Virus record (IMG/VR): IMGVR_UViG_3300037258_000352 | Span: 1 to 64,000 of that record | DNA length: 64,000 bases | Reading direction: 5' to 3' (one strand) | Source: a virus | Part shown: piece after piece, positions 36,071-43,453 of the stretch | How the letters are laid out: each line of letters starts with the position of its first letter | Position numbering within the stretch: position 1 is the first letter of the stretch | Notes under the pieces: model-generated | What the model saw: the letters and a program-made list of their open reading frames with translations, nothing else | Databases searched by the model: none | What the model was told of the DNA's origin: nothing | Program-made: the position numbers and the translations under genes

Positions 36071-36718
36071 TCATTTCAGGAGCCGCAGGTTCTGCGCCCC
36101 CATCTCGTACGCCATCACCGTGAGCAGGCCCGCGATCAGGACCGCCGCGATCCCGTTCCACACCGCGCTACCGGTCAGGATCTGCAAACCGATCCCCACG
36201 ATCGCCAACGCCAGACCGGCGACGTCCATCGCGTCCTCCGCGGCCTGCGTTTTCATGGCCGTGTCGGTGGTGGTCCGCAGGAACCGAACCCACGGGATCC
36301 CGGCCCGTTCCCGGTTCAGGGTCCCGACCGCCCGCAGGAGCGACGTTCCCTCCAACATCGCCGAGCCGGTGAGGACCGCGAGCGCGACCAGCATCGACAT
36401 CCCCGCGACCTGCGGGTCGAGGATCGACTTCACACCCTCGTACGCGGCGAATAACCCACCGGTGACGAAAATGTTGATCGCCGCGACCAGGCCCCAGAAG
36501 AACCTGGCCTTCGTCCACCACTTCGAGTGCCACACCCCAGCGAGCAGGATCGGTGCGGTCAAGGAATCGACGAGGGAGTGGGTTGCTTCGGCGAGCATCG
36601 CCGCGCTACCGGTGATGACCCCGAGGACTGTTTTCGCGACCAGGATCGCGAGGTTCACACCGAGGGAGTAGAAGAGGTTCCCGGTGGTTTCGCTGGCCTC
36701 GACGGTCGTGGTGCTCAC
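36071..36718 (-). CDS. Cation diffusion facilitator-like transporter
   Basis: 215 aa, GTG after GACACGGAGGACAGC. Six predicted spans. The motif MLAEATHSLVDS in the second span matches the metal-site HxxxD of CDF proteins, and AEDAMDVAGLA in the fifth span supplies the second acidic pair. The usual cytosolic C-terminal domain is absent, so it is a minimal CDF. Probably exports Zn2+/Mn2+/Co2+-type ions by proton exchange. Unusual cargo for a phage; host-derived origin likely. Confidence 0.65.
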   Translation of the reverse strand: MSTTTVEASETTGNLFYSLGVNLAILVAKTVLGVITGSAAMLAEATHSLVDSLTAPILLAGVWHSKWWTKARFFWGLVAAINIFVTGGLFAAYEGVKSILDPQVAGMSMLVALAVLTGSAMLEGTSLLRAVGTLNRERAGIPWVRFLRTTTDTAMKTQAAEDAMDVAGLALAIVGIGLQILTGSAVWNGIAAVLIAGLLTVMAYEMGAQNLRLLK

Positions 36719-36726
36719 TGTGCTGT

Positions 36727-36793
36727 CCTCCGTGTCTGGTAGGTCTCCGCTGACCTACACCCGGTGTATCGCCGGTCGGGTCCGGTCCGTTAC
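36727..36793 (-). promoter_or_regulatory. Early leader: GTAAC-N18-GATACA, hairpin, GACACGGAGG
   Basis: On the minus strand GTAAC (36793-36789), 18 bases, GATACA (36770-36765), then a GTAGGTC/GACCTAC hairpin and GACACGGAGG (36736-36727). The upstream gene stop TAA is inside GTAAC. Drives the CDF gene. Confidence 0.65.
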
Positions 36794-37977
36794 AGCGAAC
36801 CGTTCAGGAGAAGCGCGACCGCTTCAGCGGCTTGGTGGGGTACGACCCCGTTCCCTGCGAGGCGGATCATGTCGTTCCTGGACAGCCCGGGGACGGTGGT
36901 GACCCACCCGTCGGGCCAGCCCTGCATCCATTCCGTGAAGTAGGGGCTTAACTGCTGGCCACCTCGCTGGCCGGTGACGGTTGGGTTGGGTGCTCGGCGC
37001 CCGAGGATGGTCTCCCACCTATAGATGGCTGGCCCGTAGTCGGTTCCATCGACACTGACCCAGGATCGTGGGGAATGAGCATCCTCACGGCCATCACCAG
37101 TGGTGTTCCGATCCCGTTGCCGTTGCGGCCCTTCTCTTTCTCCCGTTCTCTCCTGGCTTGCCAGGACTCCACCGATTCCCCGTCGTTGAAGTTCCCCGCG
37201 GTCGGAGTCGGGAGCAGCGCAATCGCATCGTCCAGGTTCCGTTTGCCTTGCGAGTACCGCAACCTCGCCGTCCTGACCGACATCGACCGACTCGAACCGT
37301 CGCCGTCCCGTGCTTGCGGTGTTGGGAGTAGCTGCATCACCGCACTGGGCAGCATCAAATCCCCACTGCTGCCCCGCTGGTTCGGTCCGCCCTTCTCCCC
37401 ATCCGACGCCCACACCGTCGACAGCAGGGCGGGCGACGATGAAGACCCTGAACCGGCCATGGGGGGCGCCAACGTCGGACGCTCGTAAACTGACCCATTC
37501 CGCATCGAACCCGAGGCTGGCCAGATCTCCGCAAACGGCGCCGCATGCCCGCAAAGCGCTATCCTCGTCGTCTCCCACACACCACGGGCAGGGTTCCAAG
37601 TCGCAAGCGGCTGCGGTGCTGAGTAGGCCGCGCACATTTTCGATCACCACCAGCTTCGGTCGTAGTTTGTTGATCGCGTAAGCCATGTGGGACCACAACC
37701 CCGACCGGGTCCCCGGCCGCAGCCCAGCGCGTTTCCCGGCGGAGCTGACATCAACGCAAGGGAACCCACCGGTTAGCACGTCGATCGGCTCGACCGTGTC
37801 CCAATCAACGGTCGTGATGTCCCCGGAGTTGGGCACTCCGGGCCAGTGGTGCGCGAGGACCTTCGACGCGGCGGGGTCGTTCTCCACGAACCACACCGGT
37901 TCCACGTCGAGGACCGAACCGACGGCGAGTTCCAACGCGCCCGCGCCGGCGAAGAGGCACCCGCTGCTCATGGTCAC
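36790..37977 (-). CDS. C5-cytosine DNA methyltransferase
   Basis: 395 aa. Motif I FAGAGALELAVG, motif IV GGFPCVDVS (catalytic Cys ~74), motif VI VVIENVRG, motif VIII-like PHGRFRVFIVA, and C-terminal LSRNDMIRLAGNGVVPHQAAEA (motifs IX-X) are all in one frame. It would transfer methyl from SAM to C5 of cytosine, likely protecting phage DNA from host restriction. In the middle (about 37080-37440) the overlapping +1 frame encodes the LLPTPTA-type linker usual in such phage enzymes. A GACACGGAG leader precedes it. Confidence 0.85.
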   Translation of the reverse strand: MTMSSGCLFAGAGALELAVGSVLDVEPVWFVENDPAASKVLAHHWPGVPNSGDITTVDWDTVEPIDVLTGGFPCVDVSSAGKRAGLRPGTRSGLWSHMAYAINKLRPKLVVIENVRGLLSTAAACDLEPCPWCVGDDEDSALRACGAVCGDLASLGFDAEWVSLRASDVGAPHGRFRVFIVARPAVDGVGVGWGEGRTEPAGQQWGFDAAQCGDAATPNTASTGRRRFESVDVGQDGEVAVLARQTEPGRCDCAAPDSDRGELQRRGIGGVLASQERTGEREGPQRQRDRNTTGDGREDAHSPRSWVSVDGTDYGPAIYRWETILGRRAPNPTVTGQRGGQQLSPYFTEWMQGWPDGWVTTVPGLSRNDMIRLAGNGVVPHQAAEAVALLLNGSL

Positions 37978-37981
37978 TGCT

Positions 37982-38010
37982 GTCTCCGTGTCTCAGGTCC
38001 CGTTGACCTG
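37982..38010 (-). promoter_or_regulatory. Hairpin and extended ribosome binding site
   Basis: CAGGTC/GACCTG hairpin (38010-37994) followed by GAGACACGGAGA just before the methyltransferase start; no promoter box identified here. Confidence 0.55.
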
Positions 38011-38016
38011 TGGGGG

Positions 38017-38124
38017 TTATCGGCCGGTCCGGTCCATCCACTTCGCTAAGGAGATCGCCCCACAGGTGATGCCCATGATCGGGATGGTGGCGATCGCCGC
38101 GAACTCCACAAACAGGGTGAGCAT
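38017..38124 (-). CDS. 35-residue membrane peptide
   Basis: ATG after CCAAGGAGAACCTG; one span (FVEFAAIATIPIMGITCGAI) and basic C-terminus. Unknown function. Confidence 0.5.
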   Translation of the reverse strand: MLTLFVEFAAIATIPIMGITCGAISLAKWMDRTGR

Positions 38125-38168
38125 CAGGTTCTCCTTGGGTGGGCTCCGGTGCGGTGCCCTACATTCCC

Positions 38169-38197
38169 TGTATCGCTGGCCGGGTCGGGTTCGTTAC
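38169..38197 (-). promoter_or_regulatory. GTAAC-N18-GATACA element
   Basis: GTAAC 38197-38193 and GATACA 38174-38169 (minus), 18 bases between, upstream of the 35-residue peptide gene. Confidence 0.6.
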
Positions 38198-38325
38198 AGC
38201 CCGTTGGGTGGTGGGGTCCGGGGTCAGGCATGGAAGTCCGCAGCCGATCAGCCCGCTGCGCTCACCCCGGCTCTTAGGATCGGCCGCTCCATATCCTGGC
38301 TGCCTGGCCCACCACCCGAACACAG

Positions 38326-38394
38326 TCAACTAGCTGGGATTTCGATCAGGATCGTCTCATCTTCGTCCATGTCCAAACCATCAGGATCAGTCAC
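38326..38394 (-). CDS. 22-residue acidic peptide
   Basis: GTG after GAGAGGAGGAACA; encodes an Asp/Glu-rich peptide (DLMDEDET-like). An ATG at 38418 would add 8 residues and overlap the upstream stop. Excellent ribosome binding site; function unknown. Confidence 0.45.
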   Translation of the reverse strand: MTDPDGLDMDEDETILIEIPAS

Positions 38395-38414
38395 TGTTCC
38401 TCCTCTCGTGACGT

Positions 38415-38525
38415 TCATTCGCTAGCCGGTGAACCCGACCAGCGGTGCGGAGTACGGCAGGTGGGCAGACGCCAGCCTTTGACCCGGCTGAGTTGGATCC
38501 GCTGCGGAGTCACCAGCTCGGTCAT
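38415..38525 (-). CDS. Truncated DUF4326-like peptide
   Basis: 36 aa, TAATG overlap with the NUDIX stop. PQRIQLSRVKGWRLP matches the start of DUF4326 proteins, which normally continue with a GNPF-type motif missing here. Probably a remnant that kept its reading frame. Confidence 0.45.
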   Translation of the reverse strand: MTELVTPQRIQLSRVKGWRLPTCRTPHRWSGSPASE

Positions 38526-38998
38526 TAACTCAACCACCCGGACTGCGTCAGCATCTCCACCCACACCGGCTCCAACCCCGGCCGGTGCTGCCACTCCTCC
38601 GGACCGGATCTCATCGCGAGGTGATTACGAGTGACGGCCACCAACTCATCCAGCTCACCGGGGGTTACCCATCGCATCGCCCGGGTTTCGTCTTCGCTGC
38701 GGACCGGCTCACCAGTGGTGTCGGCGGTGAACACTTCCCAGGCGTGGTGATCCCCCCTGGGTCGCCGGCACCGGTTTCCGTACCGGGCGCGGTGGATCAC
38801 CGTCAAGCACGACGCGGTCAATCCGACTTCTTCGCGAAGCTCCCGCAGCGCAGCTTGCGCGTAGGTCTCCCCGTCGTCTACATGTCCCGCTGGTGGAGCC
38901 CACCCGTAGGGAGGTCGCCGACGTTCGATCAGCAGCAGTCGACCGTCCCGGTGGACGAGGATCCCGGCGCTGGTGTTGGTGCAAGACTCGATCGTCAC
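38525..38998 (-). CDS. NUDIX hydrolase
   Basis: 157 aa. GHVDDGETYAQAALRELREE plus VGL is a complete Nudix box (GX5EX7REUXEEXGU, residues ~38-60), so catalytically competent. The substrate, a nucleoside diphosphate derivative, is unknown. It may sanitise or hydrolyse nucleotides alongside the deoxyribosyltransferase-like enzyme in the same arm. Confidence 0.85.
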   Translation of the reverse strand: MTIESCTNTSAGILVHRDGRLLLIERRRPPYGWAPPAGHVDDGETYAQAALRELREEVGLTASCLTVIHRARYGNRCRRPRGDHHAWEVFTADTTGEPVRSEDETRAMRWVTPGELDELVAVTRNHLAMRSGPEEWQHRPGLEPVWVEMLTQSGWLS

Positions 38999-39273
38999 GT
39001 CGACTCCTCCCCGAGCTTGGTCCGGGTCGCGTCAATGAACGCGTCTAACCATGGGGGATGCCCATCCATGTTCGCTTCGAACACGTGCCCGATGTAGGAG
39101 TCCGTCAGCGGGGCAACGTCGATCCCGACGTCGGGGAGCGCAACCCACTGACCTGATTGGTCGCGGACGTAGGTGACGGTGACCGAGGTGATCCACACGA
39201 TCCGGTCACCGAGGTCCACCGGATCCTCCCCGGTCACCGTCCCCGTCACTTCCACCTGACTAGCCCGGATCAT
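38995..39273 (-). CDS. Paralogous small protein A
   Basis: 92 aa, overlapping the NUDIX start. VTGTVTGEDPVDLGDRIVWI and a C-terminus PPWLDAFIDATRTKLGEE align by eye with the next gene upstream, so the two arose by tandem duplication. No known family. Confidence 0.6.
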   Translation of the reverse strand: MIRASQVEVTGTVTGEDPVDLGDRIVWITSVTVTYVRDQSGQWVALPDVGIDVAPLTDSYIGHVFEANMDGHPPWLDAFIDATRTKLGEEST

Positions 39274-39551
39274 GACGAATCTCCCTGCTCGATGGTTGGG
39301 CGGGCAGCGTCGATGAACTCAGTCACCCACACCGGAAACTCCGGACCCAACTCGTCCACCGGGCCGGTGTAATCCGAGTCGAGGTACATGCCGTTGACCG
39401 GGACCCCGTACTGGTGGTGGACCCACGCCCCGGTTTGGTCCCGCTCGTAGGTCACTCCGATCGTGTCCACGTCGACCACACCGCAGGCGTACCGAACCGG
39501 TGTCTTCCCGGACACTTTCCCGGTCACCGTGATCCCCGTGATCTCAACCAT
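39270..39551 (-). CDS. Paralogous small protein B
   Basis: 93 aa; ATG 39551 follows TTGGAGGTTGACG. Shares the ITVTGKVSGKTPV start and FPVWVTEFIDAARPTIEQ end with protein A. Function unknown. Confidence 0.6.
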   Translation of the reverse strand: MVEITGITVTGKVSGKTPVRYACGVVDVDTIGVTYERDQTGAWVHHQYGVPVNGMYLDSDYTGPVDELGPEFPVWVTEFIDAARPTIEQGDSS

Positions 39552-39603
39552 CGTCAACCTCCAACCAGAAGCGGGCGACCTCGGAGTCGGTCCGCGTGAT
39601 CAC
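39544..39603 (-). CDS. 19-residue overlapping peptide
   Basis: GTGA overlap with the WhiB stop and ending just inside the next gene; codes MITRTDSEVARFWLEVDDG. Its main role may be translational coupling. Confidence 0.35.
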   Translation of the reverse strand: MITRTDSEVARFWLEVDDG

Positions 39604-39830
39604 GCTGGTACCCGCTTCATAGCTCGTCGCTCATCGGGAGTGGTGCCCCCGGAGATCCCCGCGTCCTGCCCTGTCGTCAGAGCCCAGTCCAAGCACTCCG
39701 AGTTGACCGGGCAACGCCGGCACACGGCCTTAGCCTCGGTGATCTGCAGCAACGCAGGACCCGACGTCCCGATCGGAAAGAACAATTCGGGATCTTCCTC
39801 CCTGCACGCTGCACGGTGCCGCCAGTCCAT
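39600..39830 (-). CDS. WhiB-family Fe-S regulator
   Basis: 76 aa; ATG 39830 follows GGAGGTGAGTGGG. Four Cys (AACREEDP, AVCRRCP, ECLDWA) and the GISGGTTPDERR turn are the WhiB signature: a [4Fe-4S] protein that binds the sigma factor. Phage WhiB proteins can interfere with host WhiB function in sporulation or septation. Followed by basic residues as usual. Confidence 0.9.
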   Translation of the reverse strand: MDWRHRAACREEDPELFFPIGTSGPALLQITEAKAVCRRCPVNSECLDWALTTGQDAGISGGTTPDERRAMKRVPA

Positions 39831-39883
39831 CCCACTCACCTCCATCGCTTCGGTTGGTGCCAGCGGCACCGGTTAGTTACAGC

Positions 39884-40063
39884 TCAATGTCCGGTGCTGA
39901 CCCCGAGGGTCAACCGCGGGGTGGGGGCTGGTGGTGCGTTGTTCGCGGTGTCCCGCCACGGCCCGCACTGCTCATGATCGTGCGCGGTCCCACCCCGACC
40001 GGCCTCGTTCGCGGCCACCCCCGAGCACTGCTCGACCTTGCTGTGTGTTCTACTCCCGAACAT
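39884..40063 (-). CDS. Hypothetical small His/Cys protein
   Basis: 59 aa, ATG 40063 after a hairpin and GACACGGAGGG. Disordered, Pro-rich end. No family recognised; supported mainly by the leader. Confidence 0.5.
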   Translation of the reverse strand: MFGSRTHSKVEQCSGVAANEAGRGGTAHDHEQCGPWRDTANNAPPAPTPRLTLGVSTGH

Positions 40064-40071
40064 TCCGTGTC

Positions 40072-40102
40072 CCTCCGTGTCTGGTGGTGTCCGCACACCA
40101 CC
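40072..40102 (-). promoter_or_regulatory. Hairpin plus GACACGGAGG leader
   Basis: Minus-strand GGTGGTGTGCGGACACCACC hairpin (40102-40083) directly followed by AGACACGGAGG. Confidence 0.6.
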
Positions 40103-40107
40103 CGTTG

Positions 40108-40302
40108 TCACCCGGCCCGGTCGAGCCGGCGGGTCCCTCGTCCCTGCGGGTAGGTCCGCAGCCACATCCCCGCGCATTTCACTGCGGTCTCGTACACCGC
40201 TGGGACCGTGTCCCTCGAGAACGCCATCAGCTCAACCATCGTCAGGGGGAGCCGTTCGAGGCAGTCCCCACAGGTCCCGCAGTCCCCACCGCAGTCACTC
40301 AC
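40108..40302 (-). CDS. Cys-rich small protein
   Basis: 64 aa from GTG (GTGA overlap). N-terminal CGGDCGTCGDC is a dense metal-site candidate, followed by helices. Unknown. Confidence 0.5.
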   Translation of the reverse strand: MSDCGGDCGTCGDCLERLPLTMVELMAFSRDTVPAVYETAVKCAGMWLRTYPQGRGTRRLDRAG

Positions 40303-40520
40303 TGGGGAAACGAGAGTGTTTCGCTGATAACGGTCATCGTGCCCCGCGCCCACCGGGGTAGCCGGTCGTCGGCCGCGATGTATCCGGTTGCGCGTGCGGC
40401 GATCTCACCGTCGTCAGTGGGATCCACTTCCCCGGGTGCGATCCATTCGGCTTCGAGTGCGGCTGCGTGCCAAGCTTCGGGGTCGACGTCGATCTCGATG
40501 ACGATTCGCGCTCTGATCAC
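40299..40520 (-). CDS. Hypothetical small acidic protein
   Basis: 73 aa, GTG after GACGCGGAGGGACACC. Begins IRARIVIEIDVDPEAWHAAA, a beta-helix pattern common in small actinophage proteins. First gene behind a TTGAC-type promoter. Confidence 0.6.
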   Translation of the reverse strand: MIRARIVIEIDVDPEAWHAAALEAEWIAPGEVDPTDDGEIAARATGYIAADDRLPRWARGTMTVISETLSFPQ

Positions 40521-40529
40521 TGTGGTGTC

Positions 40530-40603
40530 CCTCCGCGTCTACCGGCGTCCGCCACGCCAGTCTGTAATGTCACAAGACTACATCCGTGGGTGGTGACCGT
40601 CAA
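40530..40603 (-). promoter_or_regulatory. Sigma70-like promoter, hairpin and extended ribosome binding site
   Basis: Minus strand: TTGACG (40603-40598), 17 bases, TAGTCT (40580-40575), then GGCGTGGCGGACGCC hairpin and GACGCGGAGGG. Textbook spacing. Confidence 0.75.
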
Positions 40604-40751
40604 CGGTTACCGGGGAGGGTCCGAAGTCGATCGGACCGATCCGGATCCCCGACGGGTCCACCCCGTCCATCGCGGCGAGCTTGTCCCGCATCGAGGTCAA
40701 CACCTCAGCCAGGACCCGCTCCACACCCAACGAGACCTCACACCGGCACAT
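40578..40751 (-). CDS. Hypothetical small protein
   Basis: 57 aa, ATG overlapping the upstream stop (TGATG). Begins MCRCEVSLGVERVLAEVL. Its 3' end overlaps the promoter of the next gene. Confidence 0.5.
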   Translation of the reverse strand: MCRCEVSLGVERVLAEVLTSMRDKLAAMDGVDPSGIRIGPIDFGPSPVTVDGHHPRM

Positions 40752-41026
40752 CAGAGCAGCGCCAGCACGATCACCAAACAACCCACCACCATCAACGACA
40801 CCGCGAACGTCGCCAGCATCGCCCGGTACTCCGCGCGCTTCACCGCGATCATCAGGTCCTCATCCGCTAACACCGTCGCCAACGCTGCGGGGCCCTGCTC
40901 CACGACACCAACCGATCCACCCATGGTCAGGAACTTGGCCATCAACTCCGCTGCCTCCCGAGCAGTCCCACACCCCACAGTGAGGGAGTCGGCCCCGTTT
41001 TTCGTTTCGACTGTGTAGCTCTTCAT
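40751..41026 (-). CDS. C-terminally anchored membrane protein
   Basis: 91 aa, ATG 41026 behind GACACGGAGGG. Soluble ~65 residues then a span (FAVSLMVVGCLVIVLALL) at the very end. Tail-anchored topology. Confidence 0.55.
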   Translation of the reverse strand: MKSYTVETKNGADSLTVGCGTAREAAELMAKFLTMGGSVGVVEQGPAALATVLADEDLMIAVKRAEYRAMLATFAVSLMVVGCLVIVLALL

Positions 41027-41037
41027 GCTGATCAATC

Positions 41038-41103
41038 CCTCCGTGTCCTCGTTCCGCTGTGCCTTACATCCCGTATAATCGCGAGGGCCGGCCCGGGTGT
41101 TAC
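41038..41103 (-). promoter_or_regulatory. Early leader with GTAAC-N18-GATTAT
   Basis: GTAAC (41103-41099), 18 bases, GATTAT (41080-41075), then GGACACGGAGGG (41049-41038). Variant second box. Confidence 0.6.
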
Positions 41104-41131
41104 ACCCTGACCGGCCCTGGATTCCCGACGC

Positions 41132-41638
41132 TCACACCGCTTCGGAGGGTAACCCCGGGCCAGCGTGTTCGGTGAGGTATTCCCGCCACGTCCAATCCAG
41201 TCGCCCGTTCCACAGACCGTCCTCGACGGTGGCGGTGGAGAACAACGCCGCCCGGCTCGCTGCGACCCGCCCGACCCGGAAGTAGGCGCCCTGCGGGTCG
41301 AACCCTTCCACTCGCAACGCCCGCCCCGCCGCTTCGAGCGCTAGCCACGCGTCCCGCAGCTCCGGGTACGCGATGGCGACCACCTCCCGCCGGCGGTCGA
41401 GCTCGACACTGCGGCGCGCGGACCGGAGGGCCTGCTCGGCTTGGGCGTAGGTCAGGGTCCATCCGGTAGCGGCTTTGACGTGGGACCGCCCGAGGGTCAT
41501 CACCCGACCGTCGGGGTTGACGACGTCGTAGAGGTGTTTCAGTGGCCGGCCGCAGTGGTCACACGACCCCTCGGTGTGCCGGATCCCCGTCAAATACCAA
41601 GCGCTGGACCCGATCTGCGCTGCTGCGGTGGGGCTCAT
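41132..41638 (-). CDS. Phage zinc-binding protein
   Basis: 168 aa, ATG after GACACGGAGGACGAC. CDHCGRPLKHLYDVV followed by a VMTLGRSHVKAATG segment resembles a common phage Zn-ribbon/nutrient-type module; a long helix (~75-110) and a Trp-rich end follow. Function unknown. Confidence 0.65.
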   Translation of the reverse strand: MSPTAAAQIGSSAWYLTGIRHTEGSCDHCGRPLKHLYDVVNPDGRVMTLGRSHVKAATGWTLTYAQAEQALRSARRSVELDRRREVVAIAYPELRDAWLALEAAGRALRVEGFDPQGAYFRVGRVAASRAALFSTATVEDGLWNGRLDWTWREYLTEHAGPGLPSEAV

Positions 41639-41643
41639 GTCGT

Positions 41644-41714
41644 CCTCCGTGTCTCCGGGCCGGTCCGCTCCGGCCCTCTGACCTGTCTATCGCCGCCCGG
41701 GCGCGGTTCGTTAC
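41644..41714 (-). promoter_or_regulatory. Early leader with GTAAC-N18-GATAGA
   Basis: GTAAC (41714-41710), 18 bases, GATAGA (41691-41686), hairpin GGGCCGG/CCGGCCC, then AGACACGGAGG. The preceding gene stop TAA lies in GTAAC. Confidence 0.6.
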
Positions 41715-42034
41715 CGGTGCCTAAACCCCCGCTTCACCAGCGCGCTGGTAATCACCTGGTCCGTCTGGACGGCTTTCCGGGCCGCCGCCAGCGTCGGGTA
41801 AGGGCCCTGCTCAGGGTCGGTGGACCAGCAGATCCCCACCCACCACTGACCCTTACCTCCGGTCGCTACTCCGTCGGCGTCGCGTTTGGTGACGTACCCG
41901 CCGGTAGTGGACTCCGTCCCGGCCTGTAGCAACACCACCTCGTACAAGGGGTAGTCGGCCCGGGACACGCTGAACTCCCTCACCCGCAACCGCAGCGCGA
42001 CAGTGCGCGCCTTGCGGGTTTTCGTGGTGGACAT
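41711..42034 (-). CDS. Hypothetical basic protein
   Basis: 107 aa, ATG 42034 after GGGAGAGGCC. Basic N-terminus; C-terminal half (GPYPTLAAARKAVQTDQVI) is helical. Not recognised. Confidence 0.55.
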   Translation of the reverse strand: MSTTKTRKARTVALRLRVREFSVSRADYPLYEVVLLQAGTESTTGGYVTKRDADGVATGGKGQWWVGICWSTDPEQGPYPTLAAARKAVQTDQVITSALVKRGFRHR

Positions 42035-42057
42035 GGCCTCTCCCTGGTCGTTGGTGG

Positions 42058-42201
42058 TCACGAGTTGCCGACGATGGTCACAGCGCCGGTGATGATCAGG
42101 GCCGCGACCACGACGAGTACCGCACCGGTCACACCGACGAAAGCGGCACCACCGACAGCAACCGTGACCGTGAGCCCAAGCAGGATCAAAATCACGGCCA
42201 T
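42058..42201 (-). CDS. 47-residue membrane peptide
   Basis: ATG after GACACGGAGGAGGCACGCG. Nearly all hydrophobic, two spans (VILILLGLTVTVAVGGAAF, VLVVVAALIITGAVTIV). Confidence 0.6.
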   Translation of the reverse strand: MAVILILLGLTVTVAVGGAAFVGVTGAVLVVVAALIITGAVTIVGNS

Positions 42202-42210
42202 CGCGTGCCT

Positions 42211-42280
42211 CCTCCGTGTCTGGAGCGGGTCCGCACCCGCCCTACACACCTTGTATCGCTACCCGCCCCGCCGGTGTTAC
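42211..42280 (-). promoter_or_regulatory. Early leader with GTAAC-N18-GATACA
   Basis: GTAAC (42280-42276), 18 bases, GATACA (42257-42252), hairpin GCGGGTGCGGACCCGC (42240-42225), then GACACGGAGG. One of the clearest copies. Confidence 0.7.
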
Positions 42281-42504
42281 AGCGCGCACTCCGCGACGAT
42301 GGTCCGCATCGCCACCGTGACCGCGAGCCTGAACGCGTCGAGCTCGAACCTCGATCCCTCGATGACAACGTCGCATCCACCGGGACCGATGAGGACCAGA
42401 CCCCACCCATCGTTGGCGATCCGCGACCCGTCGGGCAGCACCTCCCCCGGGTAAGCGACCCGCACCGGCGCCGTCGCCGGCAGCGACTCCACACGCTCAG
42501 CCAT
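42277..42504 (-). CDS. Hypothetical small protein
   Basis: 75 aa. Beta-rich (LPDGSRIANDGWGLVLIGPG). Stop overlaps the next promoter element. Confidence 0.55.
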   Translation of the reverse strand: MAERVESLPATAPVRVAYPGEVLPDGSRIANDGWGLVLIGPGGCDVVIEGSRFELDAFRLAVTVAMRTIVAECAL

Positions 42505-42524
42505 CACCAATCACTCCGATCCGG

Positions 42525-42896
42525 TTAGGGGCAGCACACCAGGCACGGTGGGTGCGAGGTCGCGCCGCAGTAGCACTCCGTTGGTGCGTCGTACTCGGGG
42601 GCGGGCCCGTGGTCGGGTGCCACTGGGCCGTGGCCCTTGCGGATCACGTTGCCCCGCCCGGGGTCCTCCCCGTCGCACAACTCCCGGTCACCACCGACGC
42701 CAGCGACGACCGCCCGCCATGGGGCCTGGGTCGCGATCCGTTCCACCCCGACCCGGCACCGTTGGCAAGACCCGAGCAGCGCGTCCCCCGCTGGGTCCGG
42801 TGCTGGCGTCGGTCGTTGCCGTGGGCGAGGTCTGCTAGCGACAACCGCCCGGGCGAGACCGATCACGCCGGCGTAGAACTCATCGGCCGGGCCCAT
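42525..42896 (-). CDS. Cys-rich hypothetical protein
   Basis: 123 aa, TGATG overlap. SCQRCRVG in the middle and a C-terminal cluster CYCGATSHPPCLVCCP suggest two metal sites. Unknown. Confidence 0.55.
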   Translation of the reverse strand: MGPADEFYAGVIGLARAVVASRPRPRQRPTPAPDPAGDALLGSCQRCRVGVERIATQAPWRAVVAGVGGDRELCDGEDPGRGNVIRKGHGPVAPDHGPAPEYDAPTECYCGATSHPPCLVCCP

Positions 42897-43012
42897 CACG
42901 CGGTCGGATCACTGATCAGGCAGAGCGGGCAGTAATCCACACCGACCGGCACCGGTGTACCGCACCCGACGCAGTCGGCCAGCTTCACCCACAATCGACA
43001 TAGGTATCTCAC
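42896..43012 (-). CDS. 38-residue zinc ribbon
   Basis: GTGA overlap with the upstream gene. CVGCGTPVPVGVDYCPLC is a compact CxxC-CxxC ribbon. Confidence 0.55.
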   Translation of the reverse strand: MRYLCRLWVKLADCVGCGTPVPVGVDYCPLCLISDPTA

Positions 43013-43218
43013 GCCCTGCTCCCTCCTTTGTTGGGTCGGATCTCGAAACCGGACATGGCTAGCGCGTGGTGCAGTGCGACGACGTCCTCATCGAACATCA
43101 CCGGCCACGGGCACCCACCGAGATTGCACACCGTCATCCCGTATCGGCAGGCTCGGTGACCCGACCGGATTTGCTCCACAACCTGTCGCAGCGCGGTCAG
43201 GCCAGCGTCCCCGGACAT
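43009..43218 (-). CDS. Hypothetical small protein
   Basis: 69 aa, ATG overlapping the upstream stop. Helix, then CRYGMTVCNLGGCPW and a second helix ending SGFEIRPNKGG. Possibly metal-binding. Confidence 0.55.
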   Translation of the reverse strand: MSGDAGLTALRQVVEQIRSGHRACRYGMTVCNLGGCPWPVMFDEDVVALHHALAMSGFEIRPNKGGSRA

Positions 43219-43397
43219 CAGAGCCACCCGTTCGCGAATCCGACCAGGGCCAGTTCGCGGTGCATCTTCACGATGGGCTCGGCTGCGTGGTCGGGGAGGA
43301 TCCACTCCAAACCGGTGGGATCTACGGTCCGCCAGGATTCGGGGATCGCGTCGGCGACCTGCTCGAAATTGCGTAACCACACCTCGTGAGTGGTCAT
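43218..43397 (-). CDS. Hypothetical small protein
   Basis: 59 aa, ATG after GACACGGAGGACGGAAG. Trp-rich helical protein (VWLRNFEQVADAIPESW). Confidence 0.55.
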   Translation of the reverse strand: MTTHEVWLRNFEQVADAIPESWRTVDPTGLEWILPDHAAEPIVKMHRELALVGFANGWL

Positions 43398-43407
43398 TTG
43401 CTTCCGT

Positions 43408-43439
43408 CCTCCGTGTCCCAGCCGGGTCCGTCGCCCGGC
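43408..43439 (-). promoter_or_regulatory. Hairpin plus GACACGGAGG leader
   Basis: GCCGGGCGACGGACCCGGC hairpin (43439-43421) followed by GGGACACGGAGG; no upstream promoter box of either class seen. Confidence 0.55.
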
Positions 43440-43453
43440 GCTCGCTACCTGCG

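Noticed and set aside
39840-39881. Eleventh GTAAC-N18-GATA element before the WhiB gene
   Set aside because: GTAAC is present on the minus strand but no GATA-like box occurs 18 bases downstream.
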